Counted from the first letter of the stretch, positions 24,757 through 32,727 are shown. The stretch is 36,983 nucleotides of DNA from Phycisphaerales bacterium UBA2421 (GCA_002343075.1 DDRH01000022.1:137665-174647), one strand, 5' to 3'. The notes: generated by a model from the letters alone, not told the origin. Translations and numbers: made by a program.

Positions 24757-25488
24757 GTGACTTCAGAACTTCGTGCGCGCGCCGAGGCTATTCTCGGCTA
24801 TACGTTCCAGAATGGCGACCTGTTGAAGGAAGCGCTGACGCACTCCTCAATTGCCGACAGCCGACTCAAAAGCAACGAGCGAATGGAGTTTCTCGGCGAT
24901 GCCGTGCTTGATCTGATTGTCTGCGAGGCGCTGTACAAAAAGTTCCCGTCGTATCTTGAAGGCGATCTGACCAAGGTCAAAAGTGCTGTCGTCAGCCGAA
25001 GGACCTGTGCGGAGGTGAGCAAAGAAACAGGGCTCGTCGATATCCTGATCATCGGCAAGGGAATTCATAGCCGCGAACAAATGCCGAGCAGTCTTGCGGC
25101 GGCGGTGTATGAGTCGATTGTGGCAAGCATCTATCTCGACGGCGGGTTTGAAGTGGTGAAGGCGTACGTCCTGCGCACCATGAACCCGAAGATTGATCAG
25201 ATCGCTTCAACCATGCACCAGCAAAACTTCAAGGCAGTTTTGCAGCAGCACGCACAAAAATCGCTCGGCGGGACCCCAGTGTACGAATTGCTTGATGAGA
25301 AAGGCCCCGATCACAGCAAATGTTTTGAGGTATGCGTCGTGGTCGATGGGCGCAGGTTCACCAGTGCCTGGGGGCCAAACAAGAAGCAGGCCGAACAGAA
25401 GGCCGCTCTTCTGGCGCTGGAGGAGCTTGAAGTGCTGGACAAAGATGAAGTGGATGAGGCTTTCCAGAATCTGCCAGATGACGAGTAA
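24757..25488 (+). CDS. rnc: Ribonuclease III
   Basis: RNase III cleaves double-stranded RNA in rRNA processing and RNA decay. The 243-residue product has the signature NERMEFLGDAVLDL (40-53), giving catalytic Glu41, Glu44 and Asp48. The second metal-site stretch is LAAAVYESIVASIYLDGG, with Glu119 matching E. coli Glu117. The residue matching E. coli Asp114 is Ala116 in this reading, which is unusual. A double-stranded-RNA-binding domain follows (about 155-228), ending WGPNKKQAEQKAALLALEEL. An acidic tail closes the protein. The start is a GTG at 24757, since no ATG fits before the first conserved helix. Confidence 0.95.
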   Translation: MTSELRARAEAILGYTFQNGDLLKEALTHSSIADSRLKSNERMEFLGDAVLDLIVCEALYKKFPSYLEGDLTKVKSAVVSRRTCAEVSKETGLVDILIIGKGIHSREQMPSSLAAAVYESIVASIYLDGGFEVVKAYVLRTMNPKIDQIASTMHQQNFKAVLQQHAQKSLGGTPVYELLDEKGPDHSKCFEVCVVVDGRRFTSAWGPNKKQAEQKAALLALEELEVLDKDEVDEAFQNLPDDE

Positions 25489-25553
25489 GGCGCAGTTGGA
25501 AGGTGGGACGCGTTGGATTGAGGGCGGTTGATTGTTCGCGTGCTTGGTCGCGG

Positions 25554-26096
25554 TCAGTTCAGGCCGGCTTCAGGTGGGATTCGTTCGACGGGAACATACT
25601 GCCCCAGTAACGCGCGGGTAATCAGGGTCGTCCAGCGGAGCGGCGGGCCGAAAATCTCGCCGATTGAAGCCGGCGTGACGAGCCAACTGTTGCTCTCAAG
25701 TTCCCCCTCCAGTTGCCCGGCAGTCCAACCGCTATAGCCGACGAAGACGATCGCTTCCCCGTCATGCTTTTGTAAGAGCCACTCAAGCTTGGTTCGGTCG
25801 GTGGTGAAGTACGCGCCCTGCATGATGGTCAAGTCCGCCGCCGCTTCTTCATCGTGGAGAATCATCAGAGGTCCGTCGCAGGGGCCGCCTTGATGCACCT
25901 GTCCGGCAATCGCGGTTGTCGTTGATTCGAGCAGCTTTTCGGCCACTTCGCCCACACTCGCCCTGCTGGGCCGATTGAGAATCAGCCCCAGTGCACCAGA
26001 ATCGTTGTGCTGCACAATCAGCACGATCGTCTGGTAGAAATTTGGATCGGTCAGTTGTGGAAGCGAAACCAGAAAATGGCCGGCGAGTGACGACAT
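25554..26096 (-). CDS. yqgE: YqgE/AlgH family protein (UPF0301, DUF179)
   Basis: The 180-residue product matches the YqgE/AlgH family along its length: HFLVSLPQLTDPNFYQTIVL at the start, GLILNRPS, a GGPC segment, and YSGWTAGQLEGELESNSW. Family knowledge: the fold is known and the protein is widespread, often near Holliday-junction resolvase or regulatory genes, but its biochemical role is not settled. It converges with rnc and diverges from the sigma factor gene at 26268. No signal peptide is visible. The ATG at 26096 gives the usual length. Confidence 0.93.
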   Translation of the reverse strand: MSSLAGHFLVSLPQLTDPNFYQTIVLIVQHNDSGALGLILNRPSRASVGEVAEKLLESTTTAIAGQVHQGGPCDGPLMILHDEEAAADLTIMQGAYFTTDRTKLEWLLQKHDGEAIVFVGYSGWTAGQLEGELESNSWLVTPASIGEIFGPPLRWTTLITRALLGQYVPVERIPPEAGLN

Positions 26097-26267
26097 AAGT
26101 TAGCCCCCCACACTATCGCGCTCGCGGGTGGATGCCAATCTCGGACGCAGTCGGTCGTATCGCCAGGTGCCGCCGCGGGCACGGCTGCCGTCGGGCCGAA
26201 ACAGCCGGCCAGGCTTTGCAAACGGATTTAACTTGGCGCAAAGCGTGACATTTTGTAGAACGAAGTT

Positions 26268-26996
26268 GTGTCCCATGCAGGTGAAAATGACCTGTTTCCC
26301 ACCACCGACTGGGATTTGTTTATCCAGTTGAAGAGTGAAGTCTCGCCCGACAGGTCGGATGCACTTCGCGTGCTGCTCACCCGCTATGGACCGGCGATTC
26401 ACCGATTTTTGCGCCTGAACAAGGGAATGAACGCCGCCGACGCCGACGATCTGCAGTCGGCTTTCATCGTTGACAAGCTGCTGCAATCAACCACGCTGTT
26501 TGATCGTGCCGAGGCGACTCGTGGGCGGTTTCGCAGCTTTCTGGTGCGTTCGCTTCAGAATTACCTGACCGACCGCCATCGTCGCACCAAGGCCAGGCAC
26601 GAGGAGCCACTCACAAGCGCGCATCTGGAGGAGGCGTCGTTGCCGACAGCGGAAAGCGACGCGTTCGACCACGCCTGGGCGTGCAGTGTCTTGCAGCAAG
26701 CCCTGGCCAACACGCAAACTTATCTCTTGAACACCGACCAATCCGACACATGGGAGGTGTTCGACAGGCGAATCGCCCAGCCAATTCTCGGCGATTGCGA
26801 ACCCACGCCGTACTCGGTCCTGGCTGCAGAACTGTCTCTGGAAGGACCGATCCAGGCGTCAAACCTGCTTTCCAGCGCCAAACGGGTCTTTTCCCGTCAG
26901 TTACAGTCGATTCTGGCCGATCAGGCGGGGCCGGGCGAGGCATTTTCCCAGCAGCTTGTGGATCTGAGAGAAATTTTCTCCCGGCCTGCAGGATGA
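26268..26996 (+). CDS. Sigma-70-family (ECF-like) factor
   Basis: The 242-residue product opens with FPTTDWDLF, the N-terminal pattern of a large planctomycete group of sigma factors. A region 2-like part follows: AIHRFLRLNKGMNAADADDL, QSAFIVDKLL and then RGRFRSFLVRSLQNYLTDRH. The C-terminal half is divergent, and a clear region 4 helix-turn-helix was not seen, although AAELSLEGPIQASNLLSSAK may be its remnant. The only start after the upstream in-frame stop is a GTG at 26268, without a strong ribosome binding site. The gene is followed after 28 bases by an unknown gene and then a Ser/Thr kinase, a common planctomycete arrangement in which the kinase may control the sigma factor. Confidence 0.82.
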   Translation: MSHAGENDLFPTTDWDLFIQLKSEVSPDRSDALRVLLTRYGPAIHRFLRLNKGMNAADADDLQSAFIVDKLLQSTTLFDRAEATRGRFRSFLVRSLQNYLTDRHRRTKARHEEPLTSAHLEEASLPTAESDAFDHAWACSVLQQALANTQTYLLNTDQSDTWEVFDRRIAQPILGDCEPTPYSVLAAELSLEGPIQASNLLSSAKRVFSRQLQSILADQAGPGEAFSQQLVDLREIFSRPAG

Positions 26997-27024
26997 GGGG
27001 CAGCCGTGCGTAGGAATCAGTGAG

Positions 27025-27564
27025 ATGGCCCAAGATGTTCCGCCGTCGATGGTGCTTCCCCCGTTTCGCAATACTGAAGCGATTCGTCGGTTGCTTTCTG
27101 TTGAGACGGCGGCGGCGGAAGAATGGCTGCCAGATGAGTTTGAGGTGATGCTCGAACATCAACTTGGCACGTCGCTCGCAGTAAGCGTGTCGCAACTAGA
27201 CGCGGCCCGCGGCTTGGGAACGCAGCAACTGCTCGACCGGCTTGGCTCGCCATCCATGACATTCTTCGAGGCGCTGGCGAGGGGGGGCGCCACCGTCGAA
27301 GTGCTGGGAATCGTCAAATGGTTTGCAAAGGAGTGCCTTACGTCGACCGACCCGCTTCTTCCCAAACCCATTGCCATTTATCTCTACATCGTCTCGATCG
27401 TGACCGCGCTCCGGCTGCACGGCGCGTGCATCTCTTCCACGCCCGAGTACAAACTAGAGACAGATCTTTGCTGGCTCGCCGGACAGCCGTGGGTTACCGG
27501 TGCTGCGGGCGGGTTGGTCGAGTCGGCGCTGGCGTGGTTGCAATCGCAGCGGCCGCGGGCATAG
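27025..27564 (+). CDS. Unknown protein in sigma/kinase operon
   Basis: I do not recognise the family. The 179-residue product is soluble in appearance, mostly helical, with an acidic first third (VETAAAEEWLPDEFEVMLEH) and a hydrophobic helix around residues 115-132 (PIAIYLYIVSIVTALRLHG). It has no signal peptide. Its size and position between a sigma factor and a membrane kinase suggest a third component of the same signalling unit, such as an anti-sigma or adaptor protein, but this is inference from context. The ATG has AGGA about ten bases upstream. Confidence 0.7.
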   Translation: MAQDVPPSMVLPPFRNTEAIRRLLSVETAAAEEWLPDEFEVMLEHQLGTSLAVSVSQLDAARGLGTQQLLDRLGSPSMTFFEALARGGATVEVLGIVKWFAKECLTSTDPLLPKPIAIYLYIVSIVTALRLHGACISSTPEYKLETDLCWLAGQPWVTGAAGGLVESALAWLQSQRPRA

Positions 27565-27644
27565 TCGCCGGTCGGACCGCTCGCTGCTTCGATGGATGCT
27601 CCATGCGGGGCACACGATGCACGCGCACGCCAGTCTGGCACAAG

Positions 27645-29885
27645 ATGAACGATGACCCGCGATACATCCCGTCGTCCCCTGCAGCCCCGGCCCATCCCGC
27701 CGACGGCTTTCTCCCCACCCGCGTCGGCAGTTACCAGGTGATTCGCCTTCTAAACTCCGGCGGCATGGGATCGGTGTTTGAGGCCCGGCAGGCCAAGCCA
27801 GACAGGCTCGTCGCGGTGAAGTTGCTGCGCACCACGCTGCTCACCGCGCAACAGCTTGAGCGTTTTCGGCTTGAGGGTGAAGCGCTCGGTCGGCTGCAGC
27901 ACCCCAATATTGCACAGATTTTCGAGTCTGGCACGCACCGCGAAGGTTTGCTTGAAATCCCGTTCTTCGCCATGGAGCGGGTGCGCGGCGCAACGACAAT
28001 AGTAGACTACGCCAACTCCAAGAGCCTCTCCTGGCAAGAGCGCATCGGGCTTATCCTACCGGTGCTGGACGCCCTCCGGCACGCGCACGCCAGCGGGATC
28101 ATTCACCGCGACCTGAAGCCGGCCAATGTTCTGGTCGACGAGACCGGTGTGGTGAAACTCATTGACTTCGGCGTCGCCTACCTGGGCGACCGCGATGCAT
28201 CTGAGATGCTCACCAGCCCATCGGTCCTTGTTGGCACGCTGCAGTACATGAGCCCCGAGCAGGCCAGACATCTCCCCGCCGACGAGCGCAGCGATCAATA
28301 CAGCCTCGGTGTTGTGCTATACGAACTGCTGTCCGGCGTGCTGCCCCCCACGCCGCACGCCGCCGTGGCGGGCGGCGATGCCAGCCCCGGGGAACTCGTT
28401 GCCATGCCACCGAGCGTGCATCGCGCGCATATCCCGAGGGACCTCGATACCGTCGTGCTGAAAATGTTAGCCAGCGAGCCTGGCGCGCGATATCAAACCC
28501 TCGACGCACTCGAGCGCGATCTTCGCCATGTGTTGGCCGATGAGCCGGTGGAAGCCCGCAGGCCCGCCGCCTGGGAAAGGCTGCTGCGCGCCTCTCGGCG
28601 GTGGGGCGTGCGCAACCCCGGGTGGCTGGGGGTGGGTATCATGGCCATCGGTGCGGCGGCGAGCTATCCACTGGGCAGCAAGCTCGATTCCCTCGGTTTG
28701 CAGGATGCATTTGAAGCATGGGTGACAACCGAGCTGAATTTCGTACCCGACCGCCCCGCTCGCGATGTCACCATGATCGCACTCACCGACCAGACCCCGT
28801 TCGCACACCTGGCCGCGCAGTTCGGCCTCACTCAGCTCGATCCGCAGCGCAACCAGACGCTCCGCTGCCTCCACTCCCGGTTGTTGGACCGATTGGCGCA
28901 GTCCGGCGCGCGGGTAGTTGCGTTTGACATTCATTTTTCCAGCACACAAACCCCCGACGACGCCCCCCTCGCCGCGGCGGCAGCGCGGCTGGAAGAGTCG
29001 GGCATTGCCTGTGTGATGGCACGCCGCCCCTTCGACGGCGGTGATGATCGTGTGGTCACCATCAACCCTGCTCTTGCGCGCACGCGCGCAGGGTTCATTT
29101 CCGCGTTGATCCCGCCGGGCGCGCCTTGGAATATCGTGCTCGCTTCGCAGCGACCAAACGCGCCGGCCCGACCCAGCCTCGCCCTCGCCGCCGCTGCGGC
29201 GCGCGCGCAGTCGGGTGGCAACCATGTGGCCATCGAAACGGGCCTGACGAGCATGGGAAGTGCCGCCGCAGCATTCGTCGCAAACCATTCGTTTCTCAAG
29301 ACGCTGCACGAAGATGTGCCGCAGCAGGGTTTTCAGAAGGCGGACTTGCAGTCGCTGTTTACAGTGGAAATGCCCCCGCTCGCCATGCTGGCCCGCGAGA
29401 CAATCGACATCGGCACCGCACTGGTGCTGGATGACACCGCGCTGCGCGAGCGTTGCGCCGGTCGCGTTGTGTTGATTGGCGATCTTCGAGTCGGACAGGA
29501 CGGCCCGCTGCCGCATCCGAGTGGGCTTCCGTATCACGGCCTGCATGCCCAAGCCGTTGCACTGCAGATGTTGATCGACGGCCAGAGCATCCGCTGGCTG
29601 CCCTACGTCGAAGTCGGCCCGCTAACCGTCGGCGTGCGGTTTCCGCTGCTCGTTGGCTCCGCGGTCCTTGGCGTCCTTGCCGGCCGCATCAGGCCCGTAA
29701 GGCAATCCGCCCTGGCCGGCGCACTGCTCGTATCGGCCCCCGTCGCGGCATCGCTCATCAGTTATCAGGTCGGAGGCTGGCTCTGGAGTCCTCTCATCTT
29801 CTGCCTCGCCATCGCCATCAGCTTTACCCTCGCACGCGGTGCGGGGGCACTACTACCTCATCCCGAAGGAGAACAGCAGTCATGA
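27645..29885 (+). CDS. Membrane Ser/Thr protein kinase with CHASE2 sensor domain
   Basis: From the ATG at 27645 the product is 746 residues. The N-terminal kinase domain (about 27-300) is complete: glycine loop LNSGGMGSVFEA, Lys59 in VAVKLL, catalytic HRDLKPAN with Asp156, DFG with Asp174, and SPEQARH in the activation segment. A membrane segment (about 326-342) leads to an extracytoplasmic CHASE2-like domain (about 360-640), marked by RPARDVTMIALTDQTPF, GARVVAFDIHF and RVVLIGD. Three membrane segments follow to the end. Family knowledge: CHASE2 is a predicted sensor, usually N-terminal to its output, so the order here is reversed. An ATG at 27603 is an alternative start. The stop overlaps the next start as ATGA. 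Confidence 0.9.
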   Translation: MNDDPRYIPSSPAAPAHPADGFLPTRVGSYQVIRLLNSGGMGSVFEARQAKPDRLVAVKLLRTTLLTAQQLERFRLEGEALGRLQHPNIAQIFESGTHREGLLEIPFFAMERVRGATTIVDYANSKSLSWQERIGLILPVLDALRHAHASGIIHRDLKPANVLVDETGVVKLIDFGVAYLGDRDASEMLTSPSVLVGTLQYMSPEQARHLPADERSDQYSLGVVLYELLSGVLPPTPHAAVAGGDASPGELVAMPPSVHRAHIPRDLDTVVLKMLASEPGARYQTLDALERDLRHVLADEPVEARRPAAWERLLRASRRWGVRNPGWLGVGIMAIGAAASYPLGSKLDSLGLQDAFEAWVTTELNFVPDRPARDVTMIALTDQTPFAHLAAQFGLTQLDPQRNQTLRCLHSRLLDRLAQSGARVVAFDIHFSSTQTPDDAPLAAAAARLEESGIACVMARRPFDGGDDRVVTINPALARTRAGFISALIPPGAPWNIVLASQRPNAPARPSLALAAAAARAQSGGNHVAIETGLTSMGSAAAAFVANHSFLKTLHEDVPQQGFQKADLQSLFTVEMPPLAMLARETIDIGTALVLDDTALRERCAGRVVLIGDLRVGQDGPLPHPSGLPYHGLHAQAVALQMLIDGQSIRWLPYVEVGPLTVGVRFPLLVGSAVLGVLAGRIRPVRQSALAGALLVSAPVAASLISYQVGGWLWSPLIFCLAIAISFTLARGAGALLPHPEGEQQS

Positions 29886-30364
29886 AATGCACACGCGTGT
29901 TTATCGAACGAACCGAGGGGAATTTTCAATGCCTCGCCCCAGAGGAAGCCATCTCAGTCGAACAGGCCACACCCACAACCGCGGCGCGCGCCGTCATTGT
30001 CAGCGGCTGGATCTACCTCGTCGGCGAAAAGCCGCAAGCAGTAGCTGCCAATGGCTACGTCGACATCGGCGCGTCCGGCACCACCATGATCGCACAGCAG
30101 ATGCCCGAAGTGCCTGGCAAAATCCGCGTACGGCTATACGTCCGCGCCGCGGCGCAGGGCCACACCGCCACCCTCACCCATGCCGGCGGCACATCGTCTG
30201 CGCCGATTTCTCCCGGTCAGTTCGCAGACTGCGTCGTAGGCAAGACTGGCCAACTCATCGAGTTCACGACCCCGGCCAACTTCAACGAAGCCACGCCCCC
30301 CGCCGGCAGCGAGACCCTCATCACCGAGGTGGACACCGAACGCACCGCACGCAACGTCCCATGA
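29882..30364 (+). CDS. Unknown protein coupled to the CHASE2 kinase
   Basis: The 160-residue product is not recognised. It is beta-rich, with alternating strands (AVIVSGWIYLVGE, KIRVRLYVRAA, HTATLTHAGGTS), many Thr and Ala, and no signal peptide or membrane segment. The ATG at 29882 overlaps the kinase stop in an ATGA and has AAGGAG eight bases upstream, so the two are translationally coupled. A kinase substrate or accessory protein is the simplest guess. The frame is open far upstream inside the kinase gene, but only this start has a ribosome binding site. Confidence 0.72.
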   Translation: MKCTRVFIERTEGNFQCLAPEEAISVEQATPTTAARAVIVSGWIYLVGEKPQAVAANGYVDIGASGTTMIAQQMPEVPGKIRVRLYVRAAAQGHTATLTHAGGTSSAPISPGQFADCVVGKTGQLIEFTTPANFNEATPPAGSETLITEVDTERTARNVP

Positions 30365-30520
30365 AGGACGATAACCACCTCCGCCCAACGGCCGCACCCG
30401 GGCAACGTGGTCCAGATAAAACCGGCAAACCCTCCGCCGAACGTTCTCGGACGCTGTCCCCGGCTTCGCCAGGGTGACCAGACGAGTAATTCCTCAACGA
30501 CGGCGGCGTTTCGTTCAACC

Positions 30521-30618
30521 GAGACGGCATCTTGTGCCACCGAGATGCCGTCTCGTGCCACCGAGACGCCATCTTGTGCCACCGAGACGCCATCTTGTGC
30601 CACCGAGACGGAGTCTTC
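30521..30618. repeat. 21-bp tandem repeat, four copies plus a partial fifth
   Basis: Copies begin at 30521, 30542, 30563 and 30584, each of the form GAGAYGSCRTCTYGTGCCACC. A degenerate partial fifth copy follows from 30605. Copies three and four are identical. There are no spacers, so this is not a CRISPR array. Each unit contains an imperfect GAGAYG / CRTCTY self-complement, so the transcript could fold. Confidence 0.85.
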
Positions 30619-30879
30619 TTCCGCCTGAATGCGGTCTGCCACGACTGAATGACGCTGAAGCGGTCTCCGTCGCCTTCTACATGATCTCCGATGCGTCGGC
30701 TGATGGCGAGGTTGCGCTCACTCGTGGTTAATCGCAGATTTTCGAGGACCTGATGAAACGAAGCGAAACTCACCCGCAGTTCTTAAGCCGCATTTCGTTC
30801 CGGTCGAACCAACTCGCGTACCTTGAAGTACGCAGCCTGCGGAAAACTCCGAAGGCGAATCGCCTTCCAGCCCCGCCAA

Positions 30880-30918
30880 ACGAAAACCGCCGCACGCAGG
30901 AAAATGCGGGCGGCGGTT
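30880..30918 (-). terminator. tmRNA terminator
   Basis: On the - strand AACCGCCGC (30918-30910) pairs with GCGGCGGTT (30893-30885), followed by TTCGTTT. It begins nine bases after the tmRNA 3' end. Confidence 0.8.
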
Positions 30919-30926
30919 GATGTAAG

Positions 30927-31311
30927 TGGAGCCGGCGGGAATTGAACCCGCGTCCCAAGACAACGTTTGAACAGGCCTCTACATGCTTATTCGATGGTTT
31001 GTTGTCGTCCGCCGGATCGAACATCGACACTCTATCCGGCGGATCAGGCTGATGTTTCTCGCTCGTGCGCCTCAGTCAAAACGCGCGAGCCAGCTTGCTG
31101 TTTTCAGCCAGCGCGTCGCAAGCATCCGCACTGTGCCGAGACCGCCTTATATTAGGCAGCCATTGCAAACGCCGGGGCGCCGAAACCGACGCGACCGGTG
31201 ACATCACTGTTATTGGCAGTTAATGTTTTGCCCACATTGATAACCGGGCCAAGTAGGCTTCCCGGGCATGCCACCTGTACCACCGCCATCCGGTCGAAAC
31301 CGGTCGGCCCC
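30927..31311 (-). ncRNA. ssrA: Transfer-messenger RNA (tmRNA)
   Basis: tmRNA rescues stalled ribosomes and tags the nascent peptide for proteolysis. On the - strand the 5' end GGGGCCGACCGGTTTCGACC and the 3' end GGTTCAATTCCCGCCGGCTCC-A carry the tRNA-like half. The acceptor halves GGGGCCG and CGGCTCC pair over 7 bp with one G-U, and GCGGG/CCCGC forms the T stem. CCA is not encoded. The length is 385 nt. The tag frame appears to resume at GCC (31217-31215), after ACATTAACT, and stops at TAA (31154-31152). It reads ANNSDVTGRVGF then GAPAFAMAA, 21 residues, ending in the expected hydrophobic Ala-Ala degron. Most tags are about 8-15 residues. Confidence 0.95.
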
Positions 31312-31341
31312 GTACAGACTACGTTTTCAAAGAGCGTTCCA

Positions 31342-31370
31342 ATTATACGAAGCAACCAATCGTACGACAA
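31342..31370 (-). promoter_or_regulatory. Promoter of tmRNA
   Basis: On the - strand TTGTCG (31370-31365), a 17-base spacer and a perfect TATAAT (31347-31342) form a sigma-70 promoter 30 bases before the mature tmRNA 5' end, leaving a short leader for RNase P to remove. Confidence 0.85.
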
Positions 31371-31491
31371 CTGCAAACTTTGGTTCGTAGCGCAGCGGGT
31401 TGGATCGGAACGCTTGCCGCCAAGGACGCGAAGAACTCGAAGGACGCCAAGAATACCGAGTGCGGCGGGAAGGAGGCGGAAGAAATGGCCG

Positions 31492-32406
31492 TCAATCCCT
31501 GCCCAGCGCGCCCGACGCAAAATACGCATCGACGCCCCGGCGAAGGTCAAACTCGGGGCGATATCCCAGAGACCGGGCCGCCTCTGTGAGGTCGGTTTGG
31601 GTCCAGTCCTGAGTGAAGCTGTAAGGGTTCTTAAAATACTCCGGCTGCAGGTCTGTCTGCAGCACACGATTCAGCTCGGAAATGACCTCGTTAAAGCTCC
31701 AACTCGCTCCGGCGCCGGCGTTGAAGTTGCCCGAGACCGCCGAGGCCATCGCCTTCAGATTCGCCTGCATCAGATCTTCAATGTAAACAAAATCACGCTT
31801 CTGATGACCGTGCTCAAACACCTTGGGCCGCTGGCCCGCACGCATTTGCCTGGCAAGCTGGTGAATCATGCTGGCAAACTTGCCTTTGTGGGCCTCGCCC
31901 GGCCCGTAAACGTTGCTGTAGCGCAGGCCGACGATCGGGTGCTTCAGTTTCGGTTGATACAGCTTCGCCAGCTTCTCCATCTGCAGCTTTGAGAAGGCAT
32001 AAACATTCAACGGCTGCGGCGGTTGCACCTCCTTCATCGGCACGAGACCCTGGCCATAAATGCTGCAACTGCTTGCCCAAACCACCCTCGCCCCAGATTC
32101 CGCGGCGTACTCCAGAATATTTCGAAATGACTCGACATTGTTGGTCAGCATTTTCTTCTGATCCATCACGGTCGTATCGGTAATACTTGCTTCATGGAAG
32201 ATTACATCGAACTTTCCGAACCGTTTTAACGTAGAAATGTCGCTGTAGGTGTCGATCGTGAGCAGATCGCCGTGGTGATCGACGAGGTTGGTCCAGCTGG
32301 CGGATGAGAAGTCATCCACGGCAAGAGTGTCATGGCCGTCCGCGGCGAGGCGTTTGACGAGATTGGACCCGATAAATCCGGCTGCACCGGTTACGACGAT
32401 TCTCAC
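31492..32406 (-). CDS. NAD-dependent sugar-nucleotide epimerase (extended SDR)
   Basis: The 304-residue product is an extended short-chain dehydrogenase. It has the Rossmann loop TGAAGFIGSN (6-15), the active-site serine stretch WASSCSIYGQG and the catalytic YAFSK, followed by RYSNVYGPGE and KRDFVYIEDL. SSCSIYG and HGHQKRDFVYIEDL recall ADP-glyceromanno-heptose 6-epimerase (HldD/RfaD), but other UDP-sugar epimerases share much of this, so the substrate is uncertain. It would serve LPS or surface polysaccharide synthesis, in keeping with the rfb genes nearby. The stop lies 122 bases from the tmRNA promoter. The ATG at 32406 is the first plausible start before the Rossmann motif. Confidence 0.9.
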   Translation of the reverse strand: MRIVVTGAAGFIGSNLVKRLAADGHDTLAVDDFSSASWTNLVDHHGDLLTIDTYSDISTLKRFGKFDVIFHEASITDTTVMDQKKMLTNNVESFRNILEYAAESGARVVWASSCSIYGQGLVPMKEVQPPQPLNVYAFSKLQMEKLAKLYQPKLKHPIVGLRYSNVYGPGEAHKGKFASMIHQLARQMRAGQRPKVFEHGHQKRDFVYIEDLMQANLKAMASAVSGNFNAGAGASWSFNEVISELNRVLQTDLQPEYFKNPYSFTQDWTQTDLTEAARSLGYRPEFDLRRGVDAYFASGALGRD

Positions 32407-32509
32407 TGGAGGCTCCTGTTGGGCCGAGGATGTTGCGGGAGGATATTACGGGTTCTGCAATGAAATAAAAACGACTCGGCTGGCATTTTATAGTTTGTGA
32501 TGCATAGAG

Positions 32510-32617
32510 TTGATTAACGATCCATCCTTCCCCGATGTGGAGGAGTCTCTCCCCAACCCGAAGACTCTTCCACCAGCCCCTGAAGCTGGCCTTGCCCGGG
32601 CCAGCTTCTTTTTTTCT
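32510..32617 (+). ncRNA. Structured leader or small RNA with intrinsic terminator
   Basis: Two hairpins stand in tandem. The first pairs TGGAGGAGTCT (32537-32547) with AGACTCTTCCA (32561-32571) over 11 bp with one G-U. The second pairs GAAGCTGGCC (32582-32591) with GGCCAGCTTC (32599-32608) and is followed by seven T. No gene on the + strand precedes it, and the radical SAM start is 110 bases downstream, so it is either an attenuator or riboswitch-like leader or a free small RNA. No known class was recognised. The 5' end is a guess. Confidence 0.55.
32582..32617 (+). terminator. Intrinsic terminator upstream of radical SAM gene
   Basis: A perfect 10-bp stem (GAAGCTGGCC / GGCCAGCTTC) with a 7-base loop is followed by TTTTTTTCTT. 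It is the best intrinsic terminator in the window and points toward the + strand. Confidence 0.9.
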
Positions 32618-32727
32618 TCCCGCTTTTGATGATCATACAGTTCGCTGCGCGGCGGGACCGGCGTGATCATCCGTCGGCGTTGAGATTTGTTTCGCCTGGC
32701 AACGACCATCGGAAAGTGTGATTTCTT

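Larger units (their letters stand above)
30365..30926. other. Non-coding stretch with tandem repeat and tmRNA terminator
   Basis: These 562 bases follow the kinase operon. They hold the 21-bp tandem repeat at 30521, a short perfect hairpin GAAGGCG-AAT-CGCCTTC (30851-30867) and the tmRNA terminator. Frames crossing the repeat on both strands encode 7-residue periodic strings, as any 21-bp repeat would. I do not regard them as genes. Confidence 0.5.

Noticed and set aside
28467..29552. Long - strand frame of 361 codons
   Set aside because: It is antisense to the CHASE2 kinase gene, is rich in Arg, Gly and Cys, and shows no recognisable domain.
30521..30618. Tandem repeat considered as a CRISPR array
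   Set aside because: The 21-bp units are directly adjacent with no spacers, and no cas gene is present.
30217..30773. Reading frames across the 21-bp repeat encoding heptapeptide repeats on both strands
   Set aside because: A 21-bp repeat keeps every frame open and periodic. No ribosome binding site or non-repeat domain supports a gene.
31418..31456. Degenerate AAGGACGC-GAAGAA repeats upstream of the epimerase stop
   Set aside because: This is a short Lys/Asp-codon-like imperfect repeat outside any gene. It gave no palindrome or coding sense worth reporting.
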